Positions 33,640 through 41,430 are shown, counted from the stretch's first letter. The stretch is 64,000 nucleotides of DNA from Candidatus Amarobacillus elongatus (GCA_016703545.1 JADJBX010000001.1:372001-436000), one strand, 5' to 3'. Notes: a model not told the origin generated them from the letters alone. Made by a program: numbers and translations.

Positions 33640-34495
33640 CAAAGATGCTCGTGACCACCTCTTCGATGCTGCGCTGGACTTCCTGGTCGTCCGTGAGGGA
33701 CCAGGTGACGGCGACCTGGCAGGCACGGCGGGCGGGGATGCCGTTGACCATGAGGCGGGCGGCATAGATGAGCAGGCGGGTGGAGACGCCCTCGCTGAGG
33801 CCGTGCTCGCGCAGGTTACGGACCTTCTCGCCGAGCTTGGCGAGGTCGGTCGCGGTCTGCTTATCGACGCCCGATTCGTGGGCGATGATTTCGGCTTCCT
33901 GGTCCTTCGGGGGGTAATCGAACTCGATGGAGATAAAGCGCTGGCGGGTGGAGTGCTTCAGGTCCTTGAGCGCGCTCTGGTAGCCCGGGTTGTAGGAGAT
34001 GACGAGGAGGAACCCATCGGCCGATTCGATCACCTGGCCCAGCTTTTCGATGGGCAGCAGGCGGCGGTAGTCGGTGAGGGGGTGGATGAGGACGGTGGTG
34101 TCCTTGCGGGCTTCGACGACTTCGTCGAGGTAGCAGATGGCGCCGACCTTCACCGCGCGCGTCAGCGGGCCATCGACCCACTTCGTGCCATCGGTATCGA
34201 GCAGGTAGCGGCCGACGAGGTCGCTGGCGGTGAGGTCCTCGTGGCAGGCGACGGTGATGAGGGGCTTGCGGTTGGCGCCGCGGGTATGCCCCAGGCGCCA
34301 TGCCATGTGCTCGACAAAGCGCGTCTTGCCGGCGCCAGTCGGGCCCTTGAGCAGGACGGGGATCCGCTGCGCGTAGGCGGTTTCGAAGAGGGCGATCTCA
34401 TCGCCGATGGGGAGGTAGTAAGGCTCCTCCTCGACGTTGTACTCCTCGACGGCATGAATGAGCGCGCCATCCGGCGTGGTAATGACTTCAGCCAC
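33635..34495 (-). CDS. CbbQ/NirQ/NorQ-type AAA+ ATPase
   Basis: A 286-residue MoxR-like chaperone ATPase. Walker A is LLKGPTGAGKTRFVEHMAW (about residue 36), Walker B is ICYLDEVVEARKDT (about 108), and sensor-1 is FLLVISYNPGYQSALK (about 148). The CbbQ_C-like C-terminal helices end VEEVVTSIFE. With a VWA partner it would remodel or metallate a target enzyme; the partner is the NorD-like gene beyond the inserted S23 element. The GTG start overlaps the coaE stop by eight bases. Confidence 0.92.
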   Translation of the reverse strand: MAEVITTPDGALIHAVEEYNVEEEPYYLPIGDEIALFETAYAQRIPVLLKGPTGAGKTRFVEHMAWRLGHTRGANRKPLITVACHEDLTASDLVGRYLLDTDGTKWVDGPLTRAVKVGAICYLDEVVEARKDTTVLIHPLTDYRRLLPIEKLGQVIESADGFLLVISYNPGYQSALKDLKHSTRQRFISIEFDYPPKDQEAEIIAHESGVDKQTATDLAKLGEKVRNLREHGLSEGVSTRLLIYAARLMVNGIPARRACQVAVTWSLTDDQEVQRSIEEVVTSIFE

Positions 34496-35117
34496 TGCTG
34501 CCTCCCCGGCTGGCTTCCCCCAGCCGCCCTTCGAGATTGGTCCATTCCTCCTGGACACGCGCCTGGAGCGCTTCCAGCGAGCCGTTGTTTTCGATGACCA
34601 CGTTCGCCTTCGCGGTGCGTTCGGCGTTCGAGAGCTGGGAATTGATGCGTGCGCGGGCGGCGGCTTCATCGAGGCCGTTCCGGCTTTCAAGCCGCTTCAC
34701 GGCGAGATCCGGCTCGACGACGACGACCCAGATCTCGTCGGCCAGGTCTTCCCACCCGGCTTCGAAGAGGACCGCGGCTTCGAGCAGTGCGAGCCCGTTG
34801 CCTTCGCTCGCGAGCTCGGCGAGTTCGGCGCTGGCGAGGTGGCGGATGCCGGGCCAGACGATGTCCGTGAGCTTCTTCAATTCCTCGGGCTTGCCGAAGA
34901 CCTTGCCGCCCAGCACGCGCCGGTCGATGGTTCCGTCGGCGGCGACGAGGTCATCGCCGAAGGTGGCGACGACCGCCTTGAAGGTGTCGGTACCGGGGTC
35001 GTAGGTGCGATGGCCGAGGATGTCGGCATCGATGACCGGCACGCCACGCTCCTTAAAGAAGTTGGTCACGGTGGACTTCCCGCTGGCAATGCCGCCAGTG
35101 AGGCCGATGACGTGCAC
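34488..35117 (-). CDS. coaE: CoaE, dephospho-CoA kinase
   Basis: Last enzyme of coenzyme A synthesis, cytosolic, 209 residues. The P-loop is IGLTGGIASGKSTV at the N-terminus, followed by VPVIDADILGHRTYDPG, the LID-region RRVLGGKVFG and LLEAAVLFEAGWEDLAD with the conserved acidic substrate site. The C-terminal ~25 residues are extra and polar. GTG start; eight-base overlap into the AAA ATPase gene. Confidence 0.94.
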   Translation of the reverse strand: MHVIGLTGGIASGKSTVTNFFKERGVPVIDADILGHRTYDPGTDTFKAVVATFGDDLVAADGTIDRRVLGGKVFGKPEELKKLTDIVWPGIRHLASAELAELASEGNGLALLEAAVLFEAGWEDLADEIWVVVVEPDLAVKRLESRNGLDEAAARARINSQLSNAERTAKANVVIENNGSLEALQARVQEEWTNLEGRLGEASRGGSSG

Positions 35118-35211
35118 GGGCTACTCCGGAGTTGGCTTCGTTTGTGGACAGTTAAGGATAGGGCGGAGGCGGCCGGGCGGCAAACCGCGCCCGGGCCCGT
35201 CGATGCCGCCC

Positions 35212-36063
35212 CTATCCCGCCCGCCAGCTGACGACACCGAGCGGCGCGGCGTGCCACCCGAGCGACAGGCGGCCCGCTTCGTCCTGCACGGCGATCTTGT
35301 CGATCATGTCGTGGAGACGCTGGTCCTTTTCCGAGCCGGGCGCGACGAAAAGCTGCTGGCGCATACCGACGACCAGCGCCTCGCGTGAGGCGTACGTGGC
35401 CGCGGGGCGTTCGAAGAGGGCCACTTCGCAGAGGCGGCCGCGGGCGAGCTGCAGCGCCAGGAACTCGGGCAGCGCGGGCAACAGCTCGCGTGATTCGCCG
35501 TGCACGCCGGGCCAGAAGAGGCTCGCGGGGGTGGCGGGCGCTTCGGCCAGCAGGACGGCGACGCACATGCGCCGGGCGGACATCTCCATCTGGTCCAGGA
35601 ACGGCCCGATCGCCTCGATGTCGTACCCGACGTGGGAGATGAAGGCCACGTCGGCGTGGACCGTGAGGGCGGAGGTCGGCCATTCGGTCTCGTGGATGGT
35701 GATGTTGCCGATGCCTTCCTCGGCCATGGCCTGGCGAAGCACCGCGCGCATGCCGTTCGAGGGCTGGACGGCGATGACCTCCTTCGCCTCCAGGGCGAGC
35801 GCGAGGGAGTAGCGGCCACCGCCGGCTCCGATATCGAGCCAGGTTTCGCCCGGCCGTACGAGCGTGCGGAGGTGGTTGAGGACGGGCTCGTCGGTCCGGC
35901 GGGGGTCGGCGCGGAAGCTGCTGGCGACGGGCGCGTAGAAGTCGGAGGGGGGCGCGGGTTCGCGCATCCGCTCGGCCTGGTCGCGGTTGGCGCGCACGCG
36001 CGCGGCCCACGCCGAGAGAGCGGCTTCGGAACCGGGGGAAAGGGCATCGGGAAGCGTCGGCAT
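35212..36063 (-). CDS. Class I SAM-dependent methyltransferase, substrate unknown
   Basis: A 283-residue protein with the SAM-binding loop TWLDIGAGGGRYSLALA (about residue 74), acidic strand-2 end VIAVQPSNGM, and the strand-4 motif ADVAFISHVGYDIEAIG. The C-terminus is less typical. The ATG at 36063 was chosen because upstream in-frame codons run through the heptamer repeats at 36110-36208 and are not plausible protein. No neighbouring gene reveals the substrate. Confidence 0.8.
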   Translation of the reverse strand: MPTLPDALSPGSEAALSAWAARVRANRDQAERMREPAPPSDFYAPVASSFRADPRRTDEPVLNHLRTLVRPGETWLDIGAGGGRYSLALALEAKEVIAVQPSNGMRAVLRQAMAEEGIGNITIHETEWPTSALTVHADVAFISHVGYDIEAIGPFLDQMEMSARRMCVAVLLAEAPATPASLFWPGVHGESRELLPALPEFLALQLARGRLCEVALFERPAATYASREALVVGMRQQLFVAPGSEKDQRLHDMIDKIAVQDEAGRLSLGWHAAPLGVVSWRAG

Positions 36064-36109
36064 GGGCGAAGTATGCGTCGCGCGCGTCAGTCGAGCACCG
36101 GATGAACGA

Positions 36110-36137
36110 GAGGAAGGAGAAAGGAGAAAGGAGAAAA
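36110..36137 (+). repeat. Heptamer array, gagaaag type (locus 3, left)
   Basis: Four tandem 7-mers: gaggaag, gagaaag, gagaaag, gagaaaa. This is the same unit as at 29764. It lies 47 bases upstream of the methyltransferase start, in the leader region of that gene. Confidence 0.85.
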
Positions 36138-36149
36138 GTGGGCCGGGAT

Positions 36150-36180
36150 GCCACGGGCCGCCGTCCGGCGGGCTCGTGGC
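36150..36180 (-). terminator. GC-rich hairpin between the two arrays of locus 3
   Basis: GCCACG at 36150-36155 pairs with CGTGGC at 36175-36180; an inner CGCC/GGCG stem closes a GTCC loop. It may stop transcription from the sulfite-oxidase-like gene, and it occupies the spacer between two heptamer arrays as in locus 1. Confidence 0.45.
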
Positions 36181-36208
36181 GCTCAGCACTCAGCGCTCAG
36201 CACTGACC
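36181..36208 (-). repeat. Heptamer array, gctgagt type (locus 3, right)
   Basis: Four 7-mers, on the plus strand gctcagc, actcagc, gctcagc, actgacc; on the minus strand the unit reads gctgagt/gctgagc. It abuts the stop codon of the sulfite-oxidase-like gene (36210). The same unit occurs in the opposite orientation at 59722. Confidence 0.85.
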
Positions 36209-36209
36209 T

Positions 36210-36803
36210 TTAGCTGTAGCGTTCCTCGCGCCAGGGGTCGCCGTAGATGTGGTAACCGTAGGTTTCCCAGAAGCCGGGGCGGTCGCTGGAGAGGAACTGG
36301 AGGCCGCCGACCCATTTCGCGCTCTTCCAGAAGTAGAGGTGGGGGACGACGAGACGCATGGGCCAGCCGTGGTCCTTCGACAGCGGCTCGCCGTTGTGGG
36401 TGTGGACGAAGAGGACGTCGTCGCGGAGAAGGTCCACGAGGGGCAGGTTGGTGGTGTAGCCGCCGTAGCTGTGCACCATCACGTACCGGCCTTCGGGCTT
36501 CACCTTGAGCTTTTCGAAGAGCGCCTTAAAGGGCACGCCCTGCCATTCGTTGTCGTACTTGCTCCAGGTGGTAACGCAGTGGATGTCGCTGACATCGCTG
36601 GTCTGGCCGAGGGCGTTGAATTCGTCCCACGTGAACTCGAGCTCTTCCTCGACGAGACCCCAGACCTTGAAGCGCCACTTGTCGAGGTCGATGCGGGGGA
36701 CGCTGCCGTAATGGAGGACGGGCCAGCCGGTGGTGAGGTGCTGGCCGGGTGGGAGGCGGAGCTTTCCATCGGGGCGAAGTTCCGTGGTTGCGGGTGTCGC
36801 CAT
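36210..36803 (-). CDS. Sulfite-oxidase-like molybdopterin oxidoreductase (MsrP/YedY-type catalytic domain)
   Basis: A 197-residue protein comprising the oxidoreductase molybdopterin-binding domain: KWRFKVWGLVEEELEFTWDEF, then the cofactor Cys in SDIHCVTTWSKYDNEWQGV (about residue 83), MVHSYGGYTTNLPL, and the NGEPLSKDHGWPMRLVVPHLYFWKSAKWV substrate-loop region. It lacks the C-terminal dimerisation domain of sulfite oxidases and has no Tat signal, so it appears soluble and cytoplasmic. The ATG at 36803 follows AGGAGA. MogA at 8155 could serve its cofactor. Confidence 0.9.
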   Translation of the reverse strand: MATPATTELRPDGKLRLPPGQHLTTGWPVLHYGSVPRIDLDKWRFKVWGLVEEELEFTWDEFNALGQTSDVSDIHCVTTWSKYDNEWQGVPFKALFEKLKVKPEGRYVMVHSYGGYTTNLPLVDLLRDDVLFVHTHNGEPLSKDHGWPMRLVVPHLYFWKSAKWVGGLQFLSSDRPGFWETYGYHIYGDPWREERYS

Positions 36804-37158
36804 GGCGGCCGGTCTCCTGCGTGGATTCTCGTGGGTGTCTTGAAAGCGTAGCCGCTGGGGTAGCGGGTTGCGAGCGCGAGGTGCCGGGACGAGTGCGGGG
36901 GCCCACCTGGCGAAGACACCGTCGTGCCCCCCGCCTGAAACCGTGCGCCGGGCTGGTAGTTTCTCGCTGTTCACCGGGTTGGCCATTCAGGGCGCTCTGC
37001 GCGGGGGCCTTCTGAATCTGGCGGTTGACGGCCGGGACCGGCGCGTTCACCCGCCCGCCCCCATCTGCAACCGGCGAGCCACCCTCGCTCCACGGGCAGT
37101 CAACGCCATCACTCCATCGTTACTTCTGTCACGGGATGTACCCCGAACGGAGACGAAA
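36804..37158. other. 355-base divergent intergenic region without a recognisable gene
   Basis: This region lies between the divergent starts of the sulfite-oxidase-like gene and the exopolysaccharide locus. It must hold promoters for both, but I find no convincing -35/-10 pair. A TTGACG at 37025 has no matching -10. Both strands are open for long stretches, but without codon or motif evidence for a protein. Confidence 0.5.
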
Positions 37159-37866
37159 GTGACCACGACGCCCAACACCGCGATTCAGACGACGAACAGC
37201 GCCGCCGAGCCGTGGTCGCTGTCCGCCGAGGGGACCCTCCAGGACCTGCTGGCCGAGCATCTCGTGCCGATGCCGCTCTGGAAGCGCGCGATCGACATCA
37301 TGGGCGCGCTGGCGGGGATCATCATCACGCTTCCGCTGCTGCTCGCGATCGGGATCGCGGTGGCGCTGGAATCGCCGGGCGGGCCGCTCTTCCGGCAGGT
37401 GCGCATCGGCAAGAACGGCAAGGCGTTCAACTGCTACAAGTTCCGGACCATGGTGAAGGACGCCGACGCGATGAAGGCGTCGCTCATGGACCAGAACGAG
37501 GCGAACGGCCACATCTTCAAGATGAAGAACGACCCGCGCCGCACGCGGCTGGGCGTGTTCCTGCGCAAGAGCAGCCTGGATGAGCTCCCGCAGCTCTGGA
37601 ACGTGCTGAAGGGCGACATGAGCCTCGTGGGGCCGCGGCCGCCGGTGCCGGGGGAAGTGGCGCTGTACACGCCGGCGCACCTCCGCCGCCTGACGGTGGT
37701 GCCGGGCATCACGGGCCTCTGGCAGGTGACCCTGCGCGGCCACCACGACTTCGCGGACATGGTGCTGCTGGACACGCAGTACGCCGAGAACCTGAGCTTC
37801 GCGCTCGACGTGAAGATTCTTTTCCGGACCGTCACGACGGTCCTCACGGGCAGCGGCTCCTGCTAA
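37159..37866 (+). CDS. Undecaprenyl-phosphate sugar phosphotransferase (initiating glycosyl-1-phosphate transferase)
   Basis: A 235-residue monotopic phosphoglycosyl transferase of the bacterial sugar transferase family, which starts repeat-unit assembly on the lipid carrier. One hydrophobic re-entrant helix (residues ~48-70, AIDIMGALAGIIITLPLLLA) is followed by the catalytic core: GPLFRQVRIGKNGKAFNCYKFRTM, the DE pair in SLDELPQLWNVLKGDMSLVGPRP, and GITGLWQV. It lacks the multi-helix N-terminal part of WbaP/WcaJ. GTG start behind GGAG. First gene of the polysaccharide locus. Confidence 0.93.
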   Translation: MTTTPNTAIQTTNSAAEPWSLSAEGTLQDLLAEHLVPMPLWKRAIDIMGALAGIIITLPLLLAIGIAVALESPGGPLFRQVRIGKNGKAFNCYKFRTMVKDADAMKASLMDQNEANGHIFKMKNDPRRTRLGVFLRKSSLDELPQLWNVLKGDMSLVGPRPPVPGEVALYTPAHLRRLTVVPGITGLWQVTLRGHHDFADMVLLDTQYAENLSFALDVKILFRTVTTVLTGSGSC

Positions 37867-37914
37867 GGGCTGCGGCCCGGGCCAGTTCGAACCGTAAATC
37901 AGGATAGGCCGGAC

Positions 37915-37936
37915 CGGGGACGCGAAAGCGTCCCCG
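37915..37936 (+). terminator. Perfect hairpin with GAAA tetraloop upstream of the wzz-like gene
   Basis: A 9-bp stem (CGGGGACGC with GCGTCCCCG) closes a GNRA-type GAAA loop, 49 bases after the glycosyl transferase stop and 42 bases before the next start. There is no T-run. It could attenuate or process the transcript between the initiating transferase and the rest of the locus. Confidence 0.6.
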
Positions 37937-37977
37937 TCGCCGTGCGACTGGCGTGGCGCGAGAGGCACGGAGGCAGC

Positions 37978-39030
37978 GTGATTCCCCGAAAGTTCGCAGA
38001 GATAGCGTTCCGGCGGTGGTGGGTGTTGCTCATCCCCACGGTGTTGGCGCCCGCCGTCATCCTCACGTTTCAGCCAAAGAAGGTCGAATACGCGTCGGTG
38101 GCGACGGCCTGGGTTTCGCGGATCGAAGGCGTGGAGACCACGGGCACCTTCGGCCAGCCCACCGATAGCCAGACCACACCCGCGGGCGCGCAGGTGCAGG
38201 TGCTCGGCGATCTGCTGCAGACGGGGGCGTTCCGCGACGAGGTGGCGCTCGCCTCCGGGCTCACGATCGAGGGCGCGGACCAGCGGGCACGCGAGCAGGC
38301 GGGCGATCTCATTACCGAACGGGTGCAGGTGTTCGAAGTCGGGCCGAACCTGATGGGCGTGCGCGTGGTCGCGCCGACGGCGGAGGGCGCCCGGGCGCTG
38401 GCGGCCGCGGTCATCGCCAGGTTCCAGGAGCGCGCGCTGGCCGAAGGGGCTCGCGAAGCGCAGACGGTCGTCAGCTACTTCGAGAAGCAGCTCGCGCTGG
38501 CGCAGGACGACCTCGCGAAAGCACAGGCCGAGGCGGCGGCGTACATCAAGGCGCACCCCACGGCCGCGGACAAGACGAAGGTGGATGTCGACTACCAATC
38601 GCTCCAGGGGAAGGTCGATTCGCAGACGAAGGTGGTGGACCGGCTGCTGGAGAACCTGCAGGACGCGCGGCTGAACGCGGCGTCGGCTTCGAACACGGCC
38701 TCGGCGACGTTCAACGTGCAGGACCAACCGTCGCTGCCGCTCCTGCCGATCGCGGAATCGCGCACGCAGAAGTACGGGTACCCGCTGGCGGGGCTCGTGG
38801 TGGGGCTGAGCATCGCGCTGGGGTACCTGTACGCCGCCTACCGCCTGGACCACACCATCCGATCGCGTGAGGACGTGGCGGGGCTGCCCGTGATGTTCCT
38901 CGGGGCGGTGCCGGAGCTGAAGCCGCGGCACCGGCTGCGTCTCCTGCGGCGCGGGGGCGGCAATTTCGCACGCCGGGTCGCTGTTTCGATCCCGCCGGCG
39001 CCGGAAGCGGCCGAAGGAGAGGCGGCATGA
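37978..39030 (+). CDS. Wzz-type polysaccharide chain-length/co-polymerase protein
   Basis: A 350-residue protein with an N-terminal transmembrane helix (residues ~13-32), a long extracytoplasmic coiled-coil-rich section (FEKQLALAQDDLAKAQAEAAAYI, then DYQSLQGKVDSQTKVVDRLLENLQ) and a second helix (about 267-290) preceded by a Pro-rich AESRTQKYGYPLAG. This is the polysaccharide co-polymerase layout. The cytoplasmic tail is basic. The GTG start has GGAGG five bases upstream. It overlaps the ATPase gene by four bases, as in Wzc-like systems split into two polypeptides. Confidence 0.88.
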   Translation: MIPRKFAEIAFRRWWVLLIPTVLAPAVILTFQPKKVEYASVATAWVSRIEGVETTGTFGQPTDSQTTPAGAQVQVLGDLLQTGAFRDEVALASGLTIEGADQRAREQAGDLITERVQVFEVGPNLMGVRVVAPTAEGARALAAAVIARFQERALAEGAREAQTVVSYFEKQLALAQDDLAKAQAEAAAYIKAHPTAADKTKVDVDYQSLQGKVDSQTKVVDRLLENLQDARLNAASASNTASATFNVQDQPSLPLLPIAESRTQKYGYPLAGLVVGLSIALGYLYAAYRLDHTIRSREDVAGLPVMFLGAVPELKPRHRLRLLRRGGGNFARRVAVSIPPAPEAAEGEAA

Positions 39031-39815
39031 TTCGCGACACCTACCGGCGGGAGCGCGAGGAGCTGCTTGAGGCGATCCGCGAGATCCAGTTGCTCTCGGG
39101 GCTGACGGAGCTGCGGTTCACCGAACCCATGACCAACCACGAGCCGCTCGCGCTCGCGGCGAACGGACCGGGCTTTCGCGGCTTCAAGGCGATGCGCGGG
39201 TCCGGGCACCCGCGGCCGCCGGCGGTGCGCGAGCTCTCGACGCCACGGTCCGTGGCCATCGGGGTGACGAGCCCCGGGTACGCGGACGGCAAGACGACGG
39301 TCGCCATCGCCCTCGCGAGCTGCCTGGCGCAGGATTTCGCCGCGCAGGTCACCCTCGTGGACGCCGACTTTCACACCGCGTCGGTCAGCCTCGAATACGG
39401 GCTGGAAGGGCGAAAGGGGCTGGCGGACGTGCTCGACGGCGAGGTTTCGCTGCCGGCGGTCACGCACCGGTTTCTGCGCGCCCCGCTGAGCGTCGTCACC
39501 GCCGGCACGGCCGCATCGAGCCCCTCACGCATCGCCCGGAGCGAACGGCTGGTGGAGCTGATTGACGCGATGAAGGCGAACAGCGGGTTCGTCGTGATGG
39601 ACCTGCCGGCCACGCTGAAGTCCATGGCGGCGCCAGTGCTCGCGCAACGCTGCGATGGCGTGCTCATCGTGGTGCGCGACGGACGGACCACGCGCAAGGA
39701 GCTGGAGCGAACGCTGGAGCTGCACAAGGACGCGAACGTGCTCGGGATCGTGCTGAACCGGCGGACCTCGCGCATCCCCGGGTGGGCCGAGCGTCTGTTC
39801 GAACTCGCAAGCTGA
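39027..39815 (+). CDS. CpsD/BY-kinase-like P-loop ATPase of polysaccharide export
   Basis: A 262-residue MinD/ParA-like ATPase. The P-loop is VTSPGYADGKTTVAIAL (about residue 80), Walker A' is VTLVDADFHTASVSLEYGL, and Walker B is FVVMDLPATLKS. BY-kinases normally end in a tyrosine cluster and have two Arg-rich or acidic features; here the C-terminus ends LFELAS with no tyrosine, and the P-loop is slightly longer than the usual SPGEGKS form. It may be an ATPase without autokinase activity. Coupled to the Wzz-like gene (ATGA). Confidence 0.83.
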   Translation: MIRDTYRREREELLEAIREIQLLSGLTELRFTEPMTNHEPLALAANGPGFRGFKAMRGSGHPRPPAVRELSTPRSVAIGVTSPGYADGKTTVAIALASCLAQDFAAQVTLVDADFHTASVSLEYGLEGRKGLADVLDGEVSLPAVTHRFLRAPLSVVTAGTAASSPSRIARSERLVELIDAMKANSGFVVMDLPATLKSMAAPVLAQRCDGVLIVVRDGRTTRKELERTLELHKDANVLGIVLNRRTSRIPGWAERLFELAS

Positions 39816-39824
39816 GGAGGCGCC

Positions 39825-39971
39825 ATGATCGCCATCGCCATTTTCGCCGCCGCGGGCACGGCGCTCGCGATGCGGCCGGTGCGGCGCCTGTTCCCTTCGG
39901 AATCGCTGGCGGCGCTGGTGGTCACGGGCGCGACGATGATCGCGCTGCTGGCCGCGGGCCGCGCGGGGTAG
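39825..39971 (+). CDS. 48-residue membrane protein in the polysaccharide operon
   Basis: A short gene with an excellent GAGGAGG four bases before the ATG, nine bases after the ATPase stop and four bases before the next start. The product has two hydrophobic segments (residues 2-15 and 27-44) separated by a basic turn (MRPVRRLFPSES). No family is recognised. Position suggests a small subunit or regulator of the polymerase or Wzz complex, which is inference. Confidence 0.65.
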   Translation: MIAIAIFAAAGTALAMRPVRRLFPSESLAALVVTGATMIALLAAGRAG

Positions 39972-39975
39972 CGAA

Positions 39976-41430
39976 GTGAGCGCGATCGGCGTGCGGCGCC
40001 GCCCGGTACCCATCCCCTGGACGGTGCTCGCCGCGCTGGGCTGCACGCTGGGTGCGGTGGTGGGGGCGGCGAGCGTGCTGGTGGTGGGCCCGGCGGCGGC
40101 ACTGGCTCCCGTCGTGGCCGCGGCGCTGGTGTTCATCGCCCTGCAGCCGCGCATGAGCGCGAACGTGCTCTTCGCCGCGGGCATCGCCTTCGATTCGCGG
40201 GCGACGGACGTGACGAAGCCGCTCGCGCTGGGGCTGTGGCAGTTCCCCCACTCGATCCAGTCCTCGCTGCCGCTGACCGTGAATCCGTTCGAGGTGCTGC
40301 TGACGCTCGTGACGGCCTCGGTTGTGGCCCGGCCTCGGGTGCGCCCGGCCACGCCGCTCCCGGGACTGGTGCGGCTGATGCCCGTGGTCCTTGTCGCGGG
40401 GGCAATCTACGGGCTTTCGCGGGGCGCGCCGGGCAACCTCGTCTACCACGAGACACGGGGGCTGGTGTTCGGCGCGATGGCGTTCGTCGTCGCGTGGCGG
40501 ATGCAGCCATCGGCGCGGGATGTCGCGCGGGTGACGGTTGTGGGCACGACAGCGCTCGGGCTGCTGACGATCTTCCGCTACGTCACGACGCTGGCGGGCG
40601 GCGGTTCGGGCATCGCGATGGAGTTCTGGTTCGAACATGAAACCGGGCTGCTCCTGAGCGTGGGGGGCGTCCTCGGACTGGTGCTGCTGGTGCGCCTCCC
40701 CCGGGACCGCGACCGCGCCCTCGCGGCGCTGTACGTGATCCTGATGGCGGCGGCGATTCTCGTGACCGGCCGGCGGAGCGCCATCCTCGTGATGCTCGTG
40801 GGGATGCTGGTGGTCACATGGCTGCTGTTGCCGAAGCGAACCGTGCTCCTGACGGCGCTGGGCGTGCCGCTGCTGTTCCTGAGCGCGGTCTACCTCGCGG
40901 TGTACTGGAACGGACACAGCGGGCCCCTGGCGGAACCGGCGCGCGCCGTTCGCTCCCAGTTCCAGCCGGACGCGCGCGACGAGAGCTCGGATCTGTACCG
41001 CGAGAACGAACGCGAGAACCTGCAGCGCACGCTCCAGAAGAGCCCGGTCTTCGGGATTGGCTTCGGGCTGCCGTATACCCGTTACGTGGACCTTCCCGTG
41101 CTCGACTTCTGGCCACTGCAGTTCTACACGCCCCATCAGAACATCCTCTGGCTCTGGCTGAAGATGGGCATTGCCGGAATTTCCGTGTTCGCGGGGGCGT
41201 GGGTGTTGGCGTTCTCGCGCTGCGTGCGTGGAGTGCGGGCGGTGGCACGGCGTGCCCCCATCCCGGTGATGGCGATTTCGCTCGGCGCCGTGCTGGTCAT
41301 GTACCTCGCCTATGCGCGGGTCGACCTCGCCTTCGCGGGCGTGCGCAGCAGCGGGCCGCTGGCCATCGCGCTGGCGCTCGCGTTCATGCTGCCGGCCGAG
41401 CCCGCACGCGAGGAGGGCGACGATGAGTGA
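39976..41430 (+). CDS. O-antigen ligase/polymerase-type membrane protein (Wzy-like)
   Basis: A 484-residue polytopic protein with about ten to twelve hydrophobic helices and one large extracytoplasmic loop (about residues 310-370) containing RENERENLQRTLQKSPVFGIGFGLPYTRY, then FYTPHQNILWLWLKMG. This H-x-x-x-L and GFG arrangement is typical of the Wzy_C / O-antigen ligase superfamily. In this context it likely polymerises repeat units. GTG start; the 3' end overlaps the next gene by eight bases. Confidence 0.87.
   Translation: MSAIGVRRRPVPIPWTVLAALGCTLGAVVGAASVLVVGPAAALAPVVAAALVFIALQPRMSANVLFAAGIAFDSRATDVTKPLALGLWQFPHSIQSSLPLTVNPFEVLLTLVTASVVARPRVRPATPLPGLVRLMPVVLVAGAIYGLSRGAPGNLVYHETRGLVFGAMAFVVAWRMQPSARDVARVTVVGTTALGLLTIFRYVTTLAGGGSGIAMEFWFEHETGLLLSVGGVLGLVLLVRLPRDRDRALAALYVILMAAAILVTGRRSAILVMLVGMLVVTWLLLPKRTVLLTALGVPLLFLSAVYLAVYWNGHSGPLAEPARAVRSQFQPDARDESSDLYRENERENLQRTLQKSPVFGIGFGLPYTRYVDLPVLDFWPLQFYTPHQNILWLWLKMGIAGISVFAGAWVLAFSRCVRGVRAVARRAPIPVMAISLGAVLVMYLAYARVDLAFAGVRSSGPLAIALALAFMLPAEPAREEGDDE

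Larger units (their letters stand above)
33100..33640. mobile_element. Putative S23-encoding insertion bounded by inverted heptamer arrays (locus 2)
   Basis: A 541-bp segment with 30-base imperfect terminal inverted repeats (25 of 30 identical) made of 7-mer units, enclosing the S23 gene and nothing else. It separates an AAA ATPase gene from its usual VWA partner; the left end is 18 bases from the VWA start and the right end includes the AAA stop codon TAA. No target-site duplication is apparent and no transposase is encoded. Its outline resembles 23S rRNA intervening sequences, which also have terminal repeats that pair around an S23 gene. Calling it mobile is inference. Confidence 0.6.

Noticed and set aside
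33100..33640. Classic insertion sequence
   Set aside because: No transposase, no target-site duplication visible; the only gene is S23-like, so it is reported as an atypical element instead.
33571..33765. N-terminal extension of the S23 frame upstream of the GTG at 33570
   Set aside because: The extra residues translate the heptamer array and the antisense of the AAA gene; the conserved domain begins at the GTG.
29764..36208. Heptamer arrays as a CRISPR array
   Set aside because: Repeats are 7 bases with no 20-40 base spacers between units and no cas genes nearby.
37025..37030. TTGACG as a -35 box for the polysaccharide operon
   Set aside because: The sequence 16-18 bases downstream is C-rich with no -10 match.
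36930..37158. In-frame extension of the phosphoglycosyl transferase to an upstream GTG near 36868
   Set aside because: The added ~97 residues lack hydrophobic helices or conservation and have no ribosome-binding site; the GTG at 37159 has GGAG upstream.
37881..37900. Possible tRNA fragment (GTTCGAA-like T-loop)
   Set aside because: No acceptor stem, anticodon stem or CCA-end region can be folded around it.
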